Of a stretch of DNA of 64,000 nucleotides, positions 11,735 through 24,274 are shown piece by piece (position 1 is the first letter of the stretch; every line of letters begins with the position of its first letter). Made by a program: the position numbers and the translations under genes. Source of the stretch: Anisakis pegreffii (taxonomy: Eukaryota > Nematoda > Chromadorea > Rhabditida > Anisakidae); NCBI GenBank assembly GCA_035041965.1, contig JAPYMA010003053.1:248001-312000 (forward strand). Reading direction: 5' to 3'. Below the pieces are notes generated by a model. It was given only the letters and a program-made list of their open reading frames with translations. It ran no database searches and was not told the origin of the DNA.

Positions 11735-14700
11735 CCCGTACCATTAGTGCTACGATTACGAATAGGATGGTGAAGAAGGAGGAAGAGGTGACGGTCGACG
11801 ACGTACCGGGTGTTTGTTGGTGACACATTCATCCATCTATCCGTCCGTCCATCCATCTTCATTCACTCATCTTATCCTCTTCTCTTATTCGTTCACCCAG
11901 TGCGACAACGATTTTATTTTCACTCAACGATTTAGTACTTTTCACCTGCACGCACCTCTGTTCAACAACCTTCAATATTCATTTCATCTGCTCGTCATTT
12001 TGTCATCACTCTCAGTTGCACGTTATTCAGCAACAGCAGCACTCTTATTCCTAGGTATACTTTCTTGTGAAATCACTTATGTTGCATATTCTTGTATATA
12101 TAATTCAGGTGTGCGCTCTTGTCTATATACCTTTGCATCGATGACGTTCACGAGTGTGGCACAAAATTACCGTTCTTGCTGTGACTGTCACCTTTAACAG
12201 ATAACTACAACAGGCAGTCTCTTGCAAGAGACATTTAAGAAGTTCACCCATTCTTATAGCATCTTTCTTTTGCCTCTACACCTTTTACCTTTACAATTTT
12301 ACCGTTCCCTTCGTCATTCTCTTCAATCTTACAGCAACATCATCTTAACCAATACTTCCACTCATTGATTGTAAGCTTGCTCGCTCCACGAGCAACCTTA
12401 ACTAATGAGCACTTCAACTTCAATCCTCTATTGCAGTCACTAAACCGACTCACTTCTTTCGCTGTTCAATTCACATACGCCTATATGCAATTTCCACTGC
12501 AGCAATTGAACTGAATTTAACTTCTTCGGTTGTTTGTTCACTTGTTTGATTTTACACAGCTTACAAGATGAATGAATGATGTAAACACAAGACTCAACCA
12601 ACAAAAAAATGCCCACAAACGTATCAAGTAAGTGCACACACCCTCCTCAACTCAACCACTACCAAAATGCGTAATTATTGAACGAAACAACTATTATCGT
12701 CAGTCACATCAAATTGTCACAACAAAATTGATTTCCACTCTCATCAATCAATCACACAAGTTGTTGTCCACTTATAGTCAGTCAGTTGAGTTTCTGCTGC
12801 AACAGATAAAATTCTAGTGATGGGTTGATAAGTAGGGTGAATATTAGAATCCAGATTTTTATCCTACTTCGACCCATCGCATTCAATAGAGCAAATAATT
12901 AGAAATCAACTGATCTGTTATGAACTGCAATGGAAGAATTTTGAAAAAACGGTACAATGCTCAAAACGCAATCAAAATTTTTTTGAACTCCTCAGGCTCA
13001 CTGCTCCTGAGTTTGTCAGGATTGCTTCCTCAATGCATACGGCAAAAGTGTATTTGCGGTCACTGCTCCAACTCACGAATAGGAGCTACTCACTCTCGTG
13101 CCCACATTTTGTTCACGACCAGTTGATCGAAATACCTCACGACAGCTTATGATTTAATGAGTCGACGACGGCAATTTAGAAAATGGCAATGAGAAAGTTT
13201 GATTGATATGTGATTTGATAATCAAAACTAAGCACATCCCGCATCACTTGTGGATGCTCATTTCGTATGTTTTGTTGACTTTCTAATCGCTGTTTGTTTA
13301 CCGTCTTCTTTTTGCACTATTCTACGCAGAAGTGATGTGTTGATCTATCAATAAAAATTGTCTGCTATCAATCATAACGTTGATAACAATAACAGTGATA
13401 ATAATGATGCCAGTAACTTGTCAATAACAAAAGCACCTTGCCCTTTCCATTCTTTGTCTGATGATAACCGAAACATTGGGAAAAAAAATAAACATTCCGG
13501 CTATGCAAAGATGCTTTCCCTTATCAATCCTTATCATCTGCCATACCAATAACATTGAAAAAATAACGATAACAGAAACAATAATAACAATACAGATGTT
13601 CCATAACAATAAGATCACTTATAATTTATCACAGAGGTTCAGCAACTGCAATGGGGTTTTTGTCATTATTGTTACTGCTGAAAAAACTTGATCAACAGTG
13701 AGTAGTTTAAATGAAAGAAAGAAAGCAATCACAATTTTACGGCACCTATTCGATTTTATTATCAGTTCCACGAGATCAACCCACCAACAGAATACGGTGA
13801 ACGAACGCAATGCGTCACGATAACATGGAACTGGGGGAAATGCATGAACATGAACGAGTGTGCGCTGACGTGAGCTGTTTTGAATTCAACTCATGATGTC
13901 GGCGATAGAATGAACGGATTTGCAATGTTCCCTATTTACGTGGCAGTATAATAGAGAATTGCTAACATACACACGATGAATGGAATCTAAGCAATCAGGT
14001 TTTTGAAGTGCTCAAAATACTTGTTACTATTCGCTAAAAAGCGAATACTTTGAGTTTAGACGAGAAAATTACGCAACTTATTTTGAATATCTGCTGACAA
14101 AGATTAAAATGTTATGAACTGAAATGAATCACCCGCGCAGATACGTTTAAGTAATTTGAATCCAGTTATTCATTTAGTTCTCATCTATTGATGTTGAAAT
14201 TTTATAATGGTTCTCTATGACCGTGGAATATGACTGAAGCGAAATTCATGAACGATTTTTAAAAGTGAATTCAATTAATTAACAGTTAAGTTCAAAAAAT
14301 CATATATTAAAAACAAACGCAATTTCTTCCAAAATTCAGTGGGAATTCGTTGATGGCTCAATAGATCGACGTTCATCAACACAACAAAGGAACCAAAAAG
14401 CGATGTTGCTGCAAAATTTATTGCCCGAAAACGAACGCAAAAAGGAGACTTCAGAGTTCATCAACTTTGATAAAGCAACCATTTCGAATGTGCTTTCATC
14501 AATTAAAGTCTACAATTCCAATTTGTATTCAGTGAATAAAAAAAGAAATGCTGACAACTGGCACGCCCAACGCCATAAAATATTCAATCAGCCAACACCG
14601 ATTCGATGTCGATATTAATGAAACAGATTTTTGAACATGAAATGTTGATTTATTTTGGCTTCAACTGAAATAAAATAAAATGAAATGAAATAAAATGAAA

Positions 14701-15217
14701 GAATGAGTTGGAACATGATCGCACTCAAACGAATTGATCGATCTAAAAACTGAATTTATCGTCAGTAAAAAAAGTTTCTTCCATGAAATATAACGAGCAC
14801 TTTTATCGGACAATTCTTCTAACATGTCTCTAGTTTTTAGTAAAAAACAGCTGGCGACATACTCATGTAGATTATGGATTCGTCACAGAGCTGCGAGAAG
14901 GGTAGAAATAAAGTGATTCGTGTGGAATTACTCTAAGGAGTGAGGTAATTTTTCCGGAAGCACTCTGAAGAATAACGTGGTTCGGCCCATCTGTGAGCAT
15001 CATCGAAATATATGTTGATGAAACGCTAATGGCGTTTCTCTTGATTGTTCAAGTTCAAACGGCAAGTGGTATCCCACACGCAAATGGATATCTTCTGATT
15101 GAAACATGTTTCATTAGAGTCTGTAAATGAGGAGATGATAAATTCGATGAATTAGGGAAAACATTTTGAACATTTTGCAAAAGTCAGAGCGACGAATTCA
15201 GTACAACAATATTTTTG

Positions 15218-15812
15218 TTCTCATTCTTTTCAGACGCGTTATATTCACTCGCATAGCTATTACCTGCGAATACCGTTCTATTGATGAGTTTTTCTCATTC
15301 ACTTCGTCTCCTTTCACTTCACAGTTCCAATCAGATTCTTATTCTGTAGCATACACTATTTACTAGATGCGTTGACGAGTGTTGAAGGCCGAAATCAACA
15401 ATACAACAATGGAATATTATTGTTCAACAACGTTCAACGGTCAAACGATCAATGATAGAGTGTATTTGATAGAATGAGAATTTGACTTTAATTGTTGAAT
15501 GAAATGAACGAAAAATTACCGCAAGTGAACACTTTTGGTGATAAAAGCTATGAGAGTAATTATAGCGGCAAGTAAAAGAATGAAAACTCTGTTACAACGA
15601 ATGAACACCATGTTAGACCAGGACCAGCTAATAATACTCAGAAATAGTGTTGCCATGAGCTAACCGCACTTAAATATCCGAGTTAAAAAACACCATCACA
15701 GTGGCGTTCTATAATAAAGTAACAACAGCTCGGAATACTAATTTCCGACCCCGTCCATTACCCCCTGACACTCCAAAATACTCAATTTCACCCCTTATGA
15801 AAACCACTGTCG
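15218..15812 (-). repeat. Dispersed repeat family 1, copy B
   Basis: About 595 bp, the reverse-complement partner of 3664-4152, with numerous small substitutions. Copy B is longer, holding about 100 bp near its CAGTGGTTTTCATAAGGG end that copy A has lost. Two copies 11 kb apart in opposite orientation indicate a transposed element, not a tandem duplication. Confidence 0.75.
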
Positions 15813-15892
15813 CGGCGGTGCGCAAATGATACGATTTGTCAGGGGGACAAGAGTGATCCAAGAACAGAAGTGCCCTATGAATTAACCTTTTG

Positions 15893-16165
15893 CTTTATGC
15901 ATTAGCTGTTTACGTATAAGATATGATACACATGTATAAGGACATAGGATATGCATGATGAAATGGAATATCCATCTGTATGTAATGATGGATGATCATC
16001 TTATCCCTTTATGCTTAGATGATCACCTGATAGTGCCTTACGAAATGATTATGAAATGGAATATTGATGAAATGCAACTTCCGTATGCAGTGCTTGCACG
16101 ATTACCGTATCCCTTTATGCTTGCATGCTATTAATCGTTTGTGTTTCTGTAATATTGCAAACAAA
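15893..16165 (+). repeat. Dispersed repeat family 2, copy C
   Basis: About 270 bp that matches, in reverse orientation, 23935-24235. Shared blocks include CATTAGCTGTTTACGT, GATGATCACCTGATAGTGCC and ACGATTACCGTATC. It directly follows repeat family 1 copy B, so the two may form one composite insertion. Confidence 0.75.
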
Positions 16166-17550
16166 TCGCTAAAAGCACTGCTCGCTCAACGAATTTGTCG
16201 TCGTGCTCTCAAACGTTCGCTGCATACGTGCAAGAAGGGATTCGTAATAGAGAATTTAGAGCACTGCTTGACGGTTTCAGCTTAATGAACAACATTCATT
16301 CACTCACTCATATGTTTCAATCGTTTTTACCGTTCAACGCAGTGCGTCGCTTGATGTATGTTGCTCAGTGTAGTGTTTCATTGCTCCAGCTCAATAAAAT
16401 CTTATTCTTGAATGGGTATTCGATGCGTCCGCAACCATTATGAAACGATTATCTCATTTGAGTGAAGAGTTTGAAGTGGGGAGTGATTGGTGAACGAGCA
16501 TATTTCAGCAGAAGTGGTCTCGTAGAATATGAGATAAGAAAGTAATCGATCACAACTATTTTCTTGTAGTATCACTTGAAGAAACATGAACTCTTGAACA
16601 ACCATTCCAAGCGTTGTTCCAAAAATAATTTTAATAGATGCCTCTGTTTGCGATAACATATTCCATTTTTAGTTCTTTATCATTTTATGAATTCCAATTT
16701 TGTCATTCCATAAGAAAATTGCTGACATAATATGTATTCTAGGCTAGTAATGAAGACTGCTGACATCAAACATATTGCAAAAATACAATTGTTTTCACTT
16801 GGCAAATGCACCTTATGCGCCGTCATAAACTTGTCTGCGTGTAAGAGGGCAGAATTCCCGTAACCCACAACCGAATTTCGATTGGGAGTTGGGAATGTTA
16901 TCGAGATTCGAATCAGAAATGCTCCTCGTTTCCATCATTTGCAGTTGGGAACTGCGTTGTATCATTGCATTTGAGACACAACTGATAAATGAAACGATTT
17001 CTTCTATTCATGCGCTGATGAAGTTTCGATTCGCAATGGTATGGATGACGTCTTTATGATGATGTGGCCTTTCATTTGCAAATAAACTTTTTAAATCTAA
17101 TATGTGCGCATGGTCACTGTTTTAAATTCAGTGCGTGAAATTCAAAGTAGGTTACGTGTGGTCAGATTTGTCCGTTTCTGCTGGTCAATGCTATGTGTTG
17201 GCTGTAGTTTGAAGTATTGTCGTTAAGATGACGTTGATTTCGTTTTTGATAATGAACCTTGATAATGTTTGATAATGAACCTGAATGGTTATCAGTCGGG
17301 GAAGGGTCACCATTCTCCGATTAATTCAACCTATCACGAAATGTTTCTGAACCATTCTATTACTTCACTCACTCGCATCCAGTCTTGAACTCGAGAACTA
17401 AAACACTTACCCAGACCATTGCTGATTTCACTTCGTAATTACATTTTTTTCGTAAATCTGTGTTTGCTATTTGCTTGTCACGTTATATATTGAAAGCGAA
17501 AAAATTATTCTGATCGTTCATTGCATTCATGCTCAATTCACTTGCATCCA

Positions 17551-17557
17551 GTTGCAG
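17551..17557 (+). promoter_or_regulatory. Candidate trans-splice acceptor upstream of MANF
   Basis: GTTGCAG ends 6 nt before the MANF start codon, in a region with no upstream coding exon. In nematodes such a site often accepts a spliced leader. Inference only. Confidence 0.35.
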
Positions 17558-17563
17558 GTAACA

Positions 17564-18921
17564 ATGAAGGTGCAGTTTTTAATCTGTCTTTTACCGTATT
17601 TGGTTATTGCGGCTCGTCATGACACATGTGAAGGTTAGTGTATCAATGAATTAGTAACATAATTTTTATTCGATCTTATATTTCAGTTCATCTGACATAT
17701 GAGATCGAATAAAACCTTTGATATCATGAATTTGTTCCAGTTTGATTTAGTTTCTCATCAGAATTACGCATTTTGTCATCCGTGAAAATGTTCAATGACA
17801 AATTTTAACCGGTGGCGGTGGTGCTCGAAATAAATTCGAAAAATTTTAGATTATTTTCCCATTTTGGTTGGGTTGATTTCAGAAAATTGCTCAGCTTGAT
17901 TATATGTGAAGGTTCATGTCGTATCTGTTCTAAGCATTCAACGATTCTTGCAGTATGTATCAAGGTTTTAAATGATGCAATGGCCAAAGTGGATTCCAAA
18001 GATAAGTCTAATCAGGATAAAATTGCCGAAGCTATTCGACAGCACTGTGGCGGTTTGAAGGGCAAGGAACACAAACTGGTGAGTTTTGTATGATTGGCAG
18101 TTTGAGTACTCCTTTCCATTACACTGGATTTGGTGTGGCGATTCTGAAGTCATACTTAGTGATGTGTGCGTTTTTATATTTTTCATTTTCTCGGATAAGT
18201 TAGCTCGATTTCTGTAATGTTGAAATGAAAATTGCTTCCATATGCATACGATAGTTGTGCGAATTACACGAAGAACTTGATTCATAGCGAGCATTGTATT
18301 GATATGTTTGAAACTGCGCTTCAGTGTTTCTACATTGGCGCCCTACCCGAGTCGGCCACTTCAATAATGAATGAGGTCAGCAAACCCTTATCATGGTCTA
18401 TGCCAGCTGAGAAGGTGTGTGAAAAGTTGAAACCTATGGATGCGCAGATTTGTGAATTGAAATACGGTTTGTTGTGCGCTTTATTTGAACTTTCTTTCCA
18501 CTCTTTTTGGTGGTCAAATTTGCATAAATTTGTATGCTATTTTATTGGTGTTTGATGAGGATCATTAGATGAATTTTTACAATGGCTTTTGTGTATTTGA
18601 GATAAATCGATTGATTGGAAAACGGTGGACTTGAAAAAGTTACGAGCGAAGGAACTGAAGAAAATACTTGAGGATTGGGGAGAGGTGAGTCATTCTCGTT
18701 TATTCGTTCATACGAACGTTCGCTGTTGCGCTCAATACTTATGATATGCTCTACTTATTATCTTGACTACCAGCACCTATCTAAGTGTAGTTTTGAGTGA
18801 AGTGTTTTTACTTGTTGCAATGAAATTATAATTTCAGTACTGCAAGGGATGTAAAGAGAAGTCAGAGTTCATCTCAAGAATCGAAGAGCTGAAACCAAAA
18901 TATGTGAAGACCGAGCTTTAA
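17564..18921 (+). CDS. manf: MANF/CDNF family neurotrophic/ER stress factor
   Basis: ER-resident, secretable chaperone-like protein of the MANF/CDNF family (saposin-like N-domain, SAP-like C-domain), tied to the unfolded protein response. Exons: 17564-17633, 17954-18078, 18325-18466, 18602-18684, 18838-18921; phases close exactly to 167 residues. A signal peptide (about residues 1-18, [17 protein letters not shown]) precedes CEVC. All eight family cysteines are present, including the second CXXC, CKGC. Family signatures are [41 protein letters not shown] and DWGE. The protein ends KTEL, an ER-retention-type tail like RTDL in vertebrates. The exon 2 acceptor was fixed by restoring CEVC; nearer AG sites give stops or non-family sequence. 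An AG site 7 nt upstream of the ATG (GTTGCAG) could be a spliced-leader acceptor. Confidence 0.97.
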
Positions 18922-20725
18922 TATGGTGATTGTTGTTATTTTAATATGATTGTTGATTACTTTCCATCACTCGATGGAAACCTAACGAGTTACGGACGTA
19001 AATGAGTGGTGGCCTTTGTTAGATCATTACCAATGATACTGTTCCATTCTCTTGAATGATTTTTGAATCGGTGTTGTGATAATTAATTCATTAATTTATT
19101 CATTCATTATGATTACGACAATTAAGTATTGTTTTTTATTGTTTTAATGGCGTATTTGTTTGTTTGATTGATTATTTCGTTGATCGTTTCGTGATCGGTT
19201 GTCATCCCATCGTATAGTTATTGTTGTTGTTTCGATTTGGTTTTGATTTGTTGTCGAATATTTATTGAGATTTTTGTTTTGGTTGTTTGGAGTATTTGTG
19301 ATGATAAACTTTGAATTAATTTCAATTGTTTGTGCTCGTTTGTTTCTTCGTTTTCTTTTTAATGCCATCTCATTAATGTAGATATTAATGTATCACATTC
19401 ATTACAGTTGCTTCAAGCACTGTACCTGATCAGATGTCTGTATGAAGGTTTTATGTTTAGTGTTCACTTGAAGCACTTTCATCAACAATTGGATCGAATT
19501 CATTAAGTTGGGAGGAGAAGGAAATTTTTAGTTGTGTGAAGTGAGTGAGGCTCAATTAGGTATTGTATGAACTGTGAACAGTTTTTGAACGTGGTGGTGA
19601 TTCCGAGTTGGGGTTCTGGAACAAGAGCTGTGTTTGCTTAGACTTCAAGAGTAGGATGACTAGATAAGACTGAAGAGGTGGAATTTCGAGTGTTTTATCT
19701 TCTCGAACGAGAGGATATGGAAGGTTAAAAGCAGTGAATGATGATAATAAGAAAAAATAATATTGATAAATCGATTGAAATCGTTAGCTTCATTGTGACA
19801 CATGGCTATAAGCTATTGGCATTGTTAATGTAATGGTGATGCTGATTCGATGAGATGATCATTCATTTGTTTATGTCTACTGAGTTTTTAAGAATGTTTC
19901 TGAAGTACTTGTTGGTGATAACAAAAAACTTAGATGAGGAGGAATAACAAAGCGAAAAAGCATTAAATAAATGAAACGATGAATATGAACGACCACTGAA
20001 GTGTATGACATTATAATGAATTAGTCATCAAGAGGGCGACGAGATAATAAGATGATTTAATAGCTATGATAAGAGCTAATGTGCTATAGCGATGTGGTTT
20101 ATTGATTCAGACCAACTTCTTGTTTTTTGTTTTGTTGTGGATGTATTAGTGTGTGTGTGTACACGTTTTGAGACGACTTTAAGACTGTTTAAAGTGCAGT
20201 GTTAGTTAAGTATTATGCTTAAGTTTTGATTGATATACACTGCTAGATTAACATTGATACATCATGCATTACCACAGTCACTGTGTGTAAATAAATTATC
20301 GCCAGCCTAAAGTTAAGATGAAGACCCAAACGAAAATCTCTTATTGAAATTAAATTCTTTCGCAGTTCAAATACAAAACATTTGGGAATCTGACGAGTTG
20401 CTTTTGTGCTGAATCTGGAATCTTGACGCGGTATCTTAAAATGAACTATTATACTTGATTATGATTACAAGCGTAAGTCTCAACATACGCCCAGTGAATG
20501 TTCCGTCAACATATATGTTAAAGAACATTGCTAAAGTGGAACATTATGACATTAAAGTGAAATGATAAGGATGACTCAATGAACGTAGAATATTTGATTA
20601 TTGAAATCAATGGAAGTGTTGTCAAGGTTGAGGTGTAGCATTATCTTTATTGAGGTGCGTTCTGGTCGAGTCGATCGTGTGTTGTGTGGTGGTGTTGTTG
20701 CTGAGTGATAGTATCAACAAAAAAA
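18922..20725. other. Intergenic region, nothing recognised
   Basis: AT-rich DNA between the MANF stop and the UBE2N start, with a short GT run near 20151. The one longish open frame (minus, 19144-19368) is Asn/Lys/Thr-rich low complexity and has no coding support. Confidence 0.6.
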
Positions 20726-21642
20726 ATGGCCGGTGCATTGCCTCGACGTATCACCAAAGAAACGCAACGTCTTATGGCCGATCCTGTGCCGGGCATTTCG
20801 GCGATTCCCGACGATAACAATGCGCGCTATTTTCATGTGATCATTGCCGGCCCGGAGGGTAGCCCGTTCGCGGGTGGTGTCTTCAAGTTGGAGTTGTTTT
20901 TACCCGAAGAATATCCAATGGCTGCACCCAAAGTGCGTTTCATGACGAAAATCTATCATCCAAACATCGATAAATTGGGCAGAATATGTTTAGACATTCT
21001 CAAAGGTTTGTCACTGTATTCCGTTCAGTTTTGTTAAGATCTGTTGATTGTTATTTAATTGGTTTTTATCACAAGCCACAAATGTCTTTTGTTATCCGTT
21101 ATGTTTTTGCTCACTGACGATGAGACTGGCGAACGTTTGCTATCGTGATCGAACTCAATGAAAAGTTGTCTTCCGCTTATGGTGGAGACCTAATCTTCGA
21201 GCCTGGCAATAACTCGAATATGTAGTATTGAAGTATTGTAACTAAGCGATCTCCTCAGAAGATTCTACTGACAGTGATAATGTACGAACGGTATTTTGTC
21301 AGTTGCGTTCTGCCATCTTGTAGAAATTATTTCTGAAATTCACAAAGCTGAAGAATGAATTTGTCAATAAAGTCAGTCTCATTGGTTTGCCATCGTCTTG
21401 AGTGCAATACATTGATGTCTATCAGAACGTTTATAGCCGGCGAATTGTCGTTATTTTGTTCAGATAAGTGGTCTCCAGCTCTGCAGATTCGCACGGTGCT
21501 TCTGTCGATTCAAGCACTTCTGTCAGCACCGAATCCAGACGATCCACTGGCAACAGATGTGGCTGAACAGTGGAAGAATAACGAAAGTGATGCGATTCGC
21601 ACCGCACAGGAATGGACTCGTGTTCATGCGAATGGACAGTAA
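20726..21642 (+). CDS. ubc-13: Ubiquitin-conjugating enzyme E2 N (Ubc13)
   Basis: E2 that, with a Uev partner, builds Lys63-linked ubiquitin chains for DNA damage tolerance and signalling. Two exons, 20726-21005 and 21464-21642, join in phase to give 152 residues, the same length as human UBE2N, which it matches almost throughout. The UBC fold is complete: [12 protein letters not shown] at the N-terminus, [20 protein letters not shown], the HPN motif, and the catalytic cysteine in RICLDILK at about residue 88 (one residue was added near the N-terminus, MAGALPRR). It continues [20 protein letters not shown] and [12 protein letters not shown]. The intron begins GTTTGT and ends GTTCAG. The start is the first ATG, in an A-rich context. 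Confidence 0.98.
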
Positions 21643-22080
21643 ATTATTTGCTTTCATTATCAATATCATCAGTCATCACAATCATCAATCTTACTCTTAA
21701 TCTTCTGATTTGTTCCAAAATTCTTGTCTGTCGATTCAATTCAATTCATCAAATATTTTCATCTTTTTCTTATTCAACTGTTATCCACTACTCTAAATTA
21801 TCCATCCCATTTTGGGTGACTTTCCAGTTATTTTTCTAATATGATATGAACGTTCGTTCTTCGTTACTGCAGCGATTTTGCGTTTATGTTTAAGTAATTC
21901 GTATTTTGAAGAATGTGTATGATATGATATGTATGGTGAAATGATGACAATGAAGTGAGAAGATGAATTTAATCGAGTGATTCGCAGTGGATTGAGTGAG
22001 CATGCTTCGTTGCAGTGGGTCAACTTTTTGAATGGTGTAATTATAGCTGTTTTGTTTGTTTGTTGTCATTGCTGCTGGTG

Positions 22081-22108
22081 TTATTATTATTATTATTATT
22101 ATTATTAT
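22081..22108. repeat. (TTA)n microsatellite
   Basis: About nine uninterrupted TTA units. Confidence 0.9.
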
Positions 22109-22918
22109 CACTTCATTATGATTGTTATGTTGTGATTGTTATCGTTAGGCACGAGTTTGCGATTTCTTCGATCTTCGATAGAGCAGTTATCGTCGTTCGT
22201 TTGCGATAATCGATCGGCTTTACGAGCGAATATTGGTCATCATTTTACAAACTTTCCCTTCATTATTTCCATTTCACTCTTTGTCTGTGGTTTGTCATAA
22301 TCACCAAAACAATTATGTAAGAGATTCCTTTGAAATGCATTGATTATTTTTAGATGAATTTCTTTCCCATCTTTTTTTGCTGTTTTGTTTCTGTTCATTT
22401 AAAATTTTCTTCCTAATCATAAGAACAAATGATTTTTAGTGTGATCGAATGCATTTTATAATGATTCAAAGAATTTGTCTTTACCATTTGCCACTATCCT
22501 GTAAGAAAAGTTCTAAAATGGAAAATCATGTAAATGTTTGGAAAATGTTTTTGATAATTTATCACCGGAACACATAGAATTAGTGTTGCTCTTTTTCTCA
22601 GTTAGTGATTGCTTTTCTGTTCGTTTATCGTGGCAAGAAAAACATAGAACTGTTTTCTGTTGTCATATTTTCAAGGAATTATCTTCGAAAAATTGTACAG
22701 GCCATATTTTCAAGCCATTCTTGTAAATTCGAGAGAAATTGAACTGATCGATGCTGGCTGATAGAACAGTTAATGTCGAGCAAAATTTCTCGCGATTTAG
22801 CGATGCTCTCCGGTCGGATACTCACTCCAGCAAGTGAGCGAGCTATCATGGAGACTCTTTAAGTGAGTAGGCCCAAACCAACAAATTTATTCAATTTGTT
22901 GGTGTTCAGTTCTTTGTT

Positions 22919-22955
22919 TATGTGTGTGTATGTGTGTGTGTGTGTGTGTGTGTGG
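22919..22955. repeat. (TG)n microsatellite
   Basis: A TG dinucleotide run with one interruption (TA). Confidence 0.9.
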
Positions 22956-23934
22956 GTGATTGGTTTGTGGATGATCGATCTTGATCACTAGCACTATGAT
23001 GATAGTTAATTGTTACATGAACGCAATTTTAGCTTGTTCTCTTGTTGTGCGCGAATGTGATGATATGTTCAGATGTGTGTGTGTATGTGTGTGCAACTAC
23101 GGTTTGAGGAAGTGAGTGGTGCTGCACTTCACTCCTTTTTTGATTTCGTTGTTCGATGCAAAAAATTGACTGCTTTCTGTTGTGTTGTATAAAAGAACTG
23201 TAATATTTCCAATTTCCGAACGGCTCTTTCTCAAAATCGCAATTGTTCTCCTTTGAATCGATCGAACCGTTAGCAACAACAATATTGTTACACCATGCAA
23301 CCACAATAATAAAAGTATTTCTGTGAATTTGTTTCAAGGTTTTCTAGGCGTGATCGATCGATCGTTATCAATAACAATTCGTGAGAATGATTATCGCAAT
23401 TTTGAATGAATCACCGAATGTATGCCATGGAAACATCACAACATTATATGTTGATATGGTGCAAGTAAAGTCACCTGATTGCCCATCATTGAGAACTACT
23501 GTCCACAAGGAGTGGCACTGAAACATGCGGTAGCATTCAAGGGAACATGAGTCAAATGAATGTGTCATATGCTTACAGTAAGATGTAGTCATTAGCGTGA
23601 GCACAGAATGGTCCGAATAAGTCTAATGTTCTGATTTGATAGAGTCTCATATTGTATTATTGACGTACACTCTTCAATTGAACAGAAAACCGTATGAATG
23701 CAATTAAACCAATACGATGTTCACAAAACTGGAATGCCTACCAAAATGGCCATCAAAATCCCGATAGAATTCGATTATAAGTTTGATTATTCGTTTGATT
23801 TGATAAAGCTGTTAAAAGATTTGAGGTAGTTGAAATTCATAAAGAGATACATAAGAAAGAATTCATTTTTTCCGTATGTTATTAGTCAGATATATATGTC
23901 TCTTTGAAACTTAGATTTCATGTAATTGTTTTCG

Positions 23935-24235
23935 ACGTTTTTTGCAATAACACTGAAGTATGCTATCGAAACACAAAGGATTAGTATCATACAAGCCTAA
24001 AGAGATACGGTAATCGTCCGAGCACTGCATACAAAAGTTGCATTTCAACAATATTTCATTTCATAATCATTTTGTAAGGCACTATCAGGTGATCATCTAA
24101 GTACAAGGGATCAGATGACCACCATCTAACACAACATCCAAATGTTCCTTCCATTGCATCATGCGTATTGTATATCCACCCCCATGCATGTGTATCATAT
24201 CTTAAACGTAAACAGCTAATGTACAAAGCAAAAGT
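23935..24235 (-). repeat. Dispersed repeat family 2, copy D
   Basis: Reverse-complement partner of 15893-16165. It ends about 40 bp upstream of the BCAP31 start codon, so it could have displaced or contributed promoter or 5' UTR sequence. Read on the minus strand, one frame stays open for 76 codons (24056-24286), whereas the other copy is broken by stops. Confidence 0.75.
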
Positions 24236-24274
24236 GCTTGTAGTGGCTGTACAGCGACAAAAAAAGGAAAAGAA

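Larger units (their letters stand above)
10550..17563. other. Intergenic region with repeats, no supported gene
   Basis: About 7 kb between DLG5 and MANF. It holds a CAG/CAGTAG-rich microsatellite (about 11698-11734), dispersed repeat copies at 15218-15812 and 15893-16165, and AT-rich unique sequence. The open frames here have low-complexity or random composition and no splice context that would support a gene. Confidence 0.6.
21643..24274. other. Intergenic region with microsatellites and a repeat
   Basis: It contains a TTA run (22081-22108), a TG run (22919-22955) and dispersed repeat copy D (23935-24235). No open frame here has splice or family support. Confidence 0.6.

Noticed and set aside
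11814..12197. 127-codon plus-strand ORF with hydrophobic stretches
   Set aside because: Starts in a low-complexity region, has no homology or splice context, and the composition fits pyrimidine-rich intergenic DNA.
17883..17953. Earlier acceptor for MANF exon 2 (a protein-like stretch with SCRICSKHS)
   Set aside because: The nearest AG sites give a stop, and a third in-phase site adds extra cysteines. Only the acceptor at 17953 restores the family CEVC motif and the correct spacing.
19144..19368. Asn/Lys-rich minus-strand ORF
   Set aside because: Low-complexity frame produced by GTTT/ATTG-rich DNA in the MANF 3' flank.
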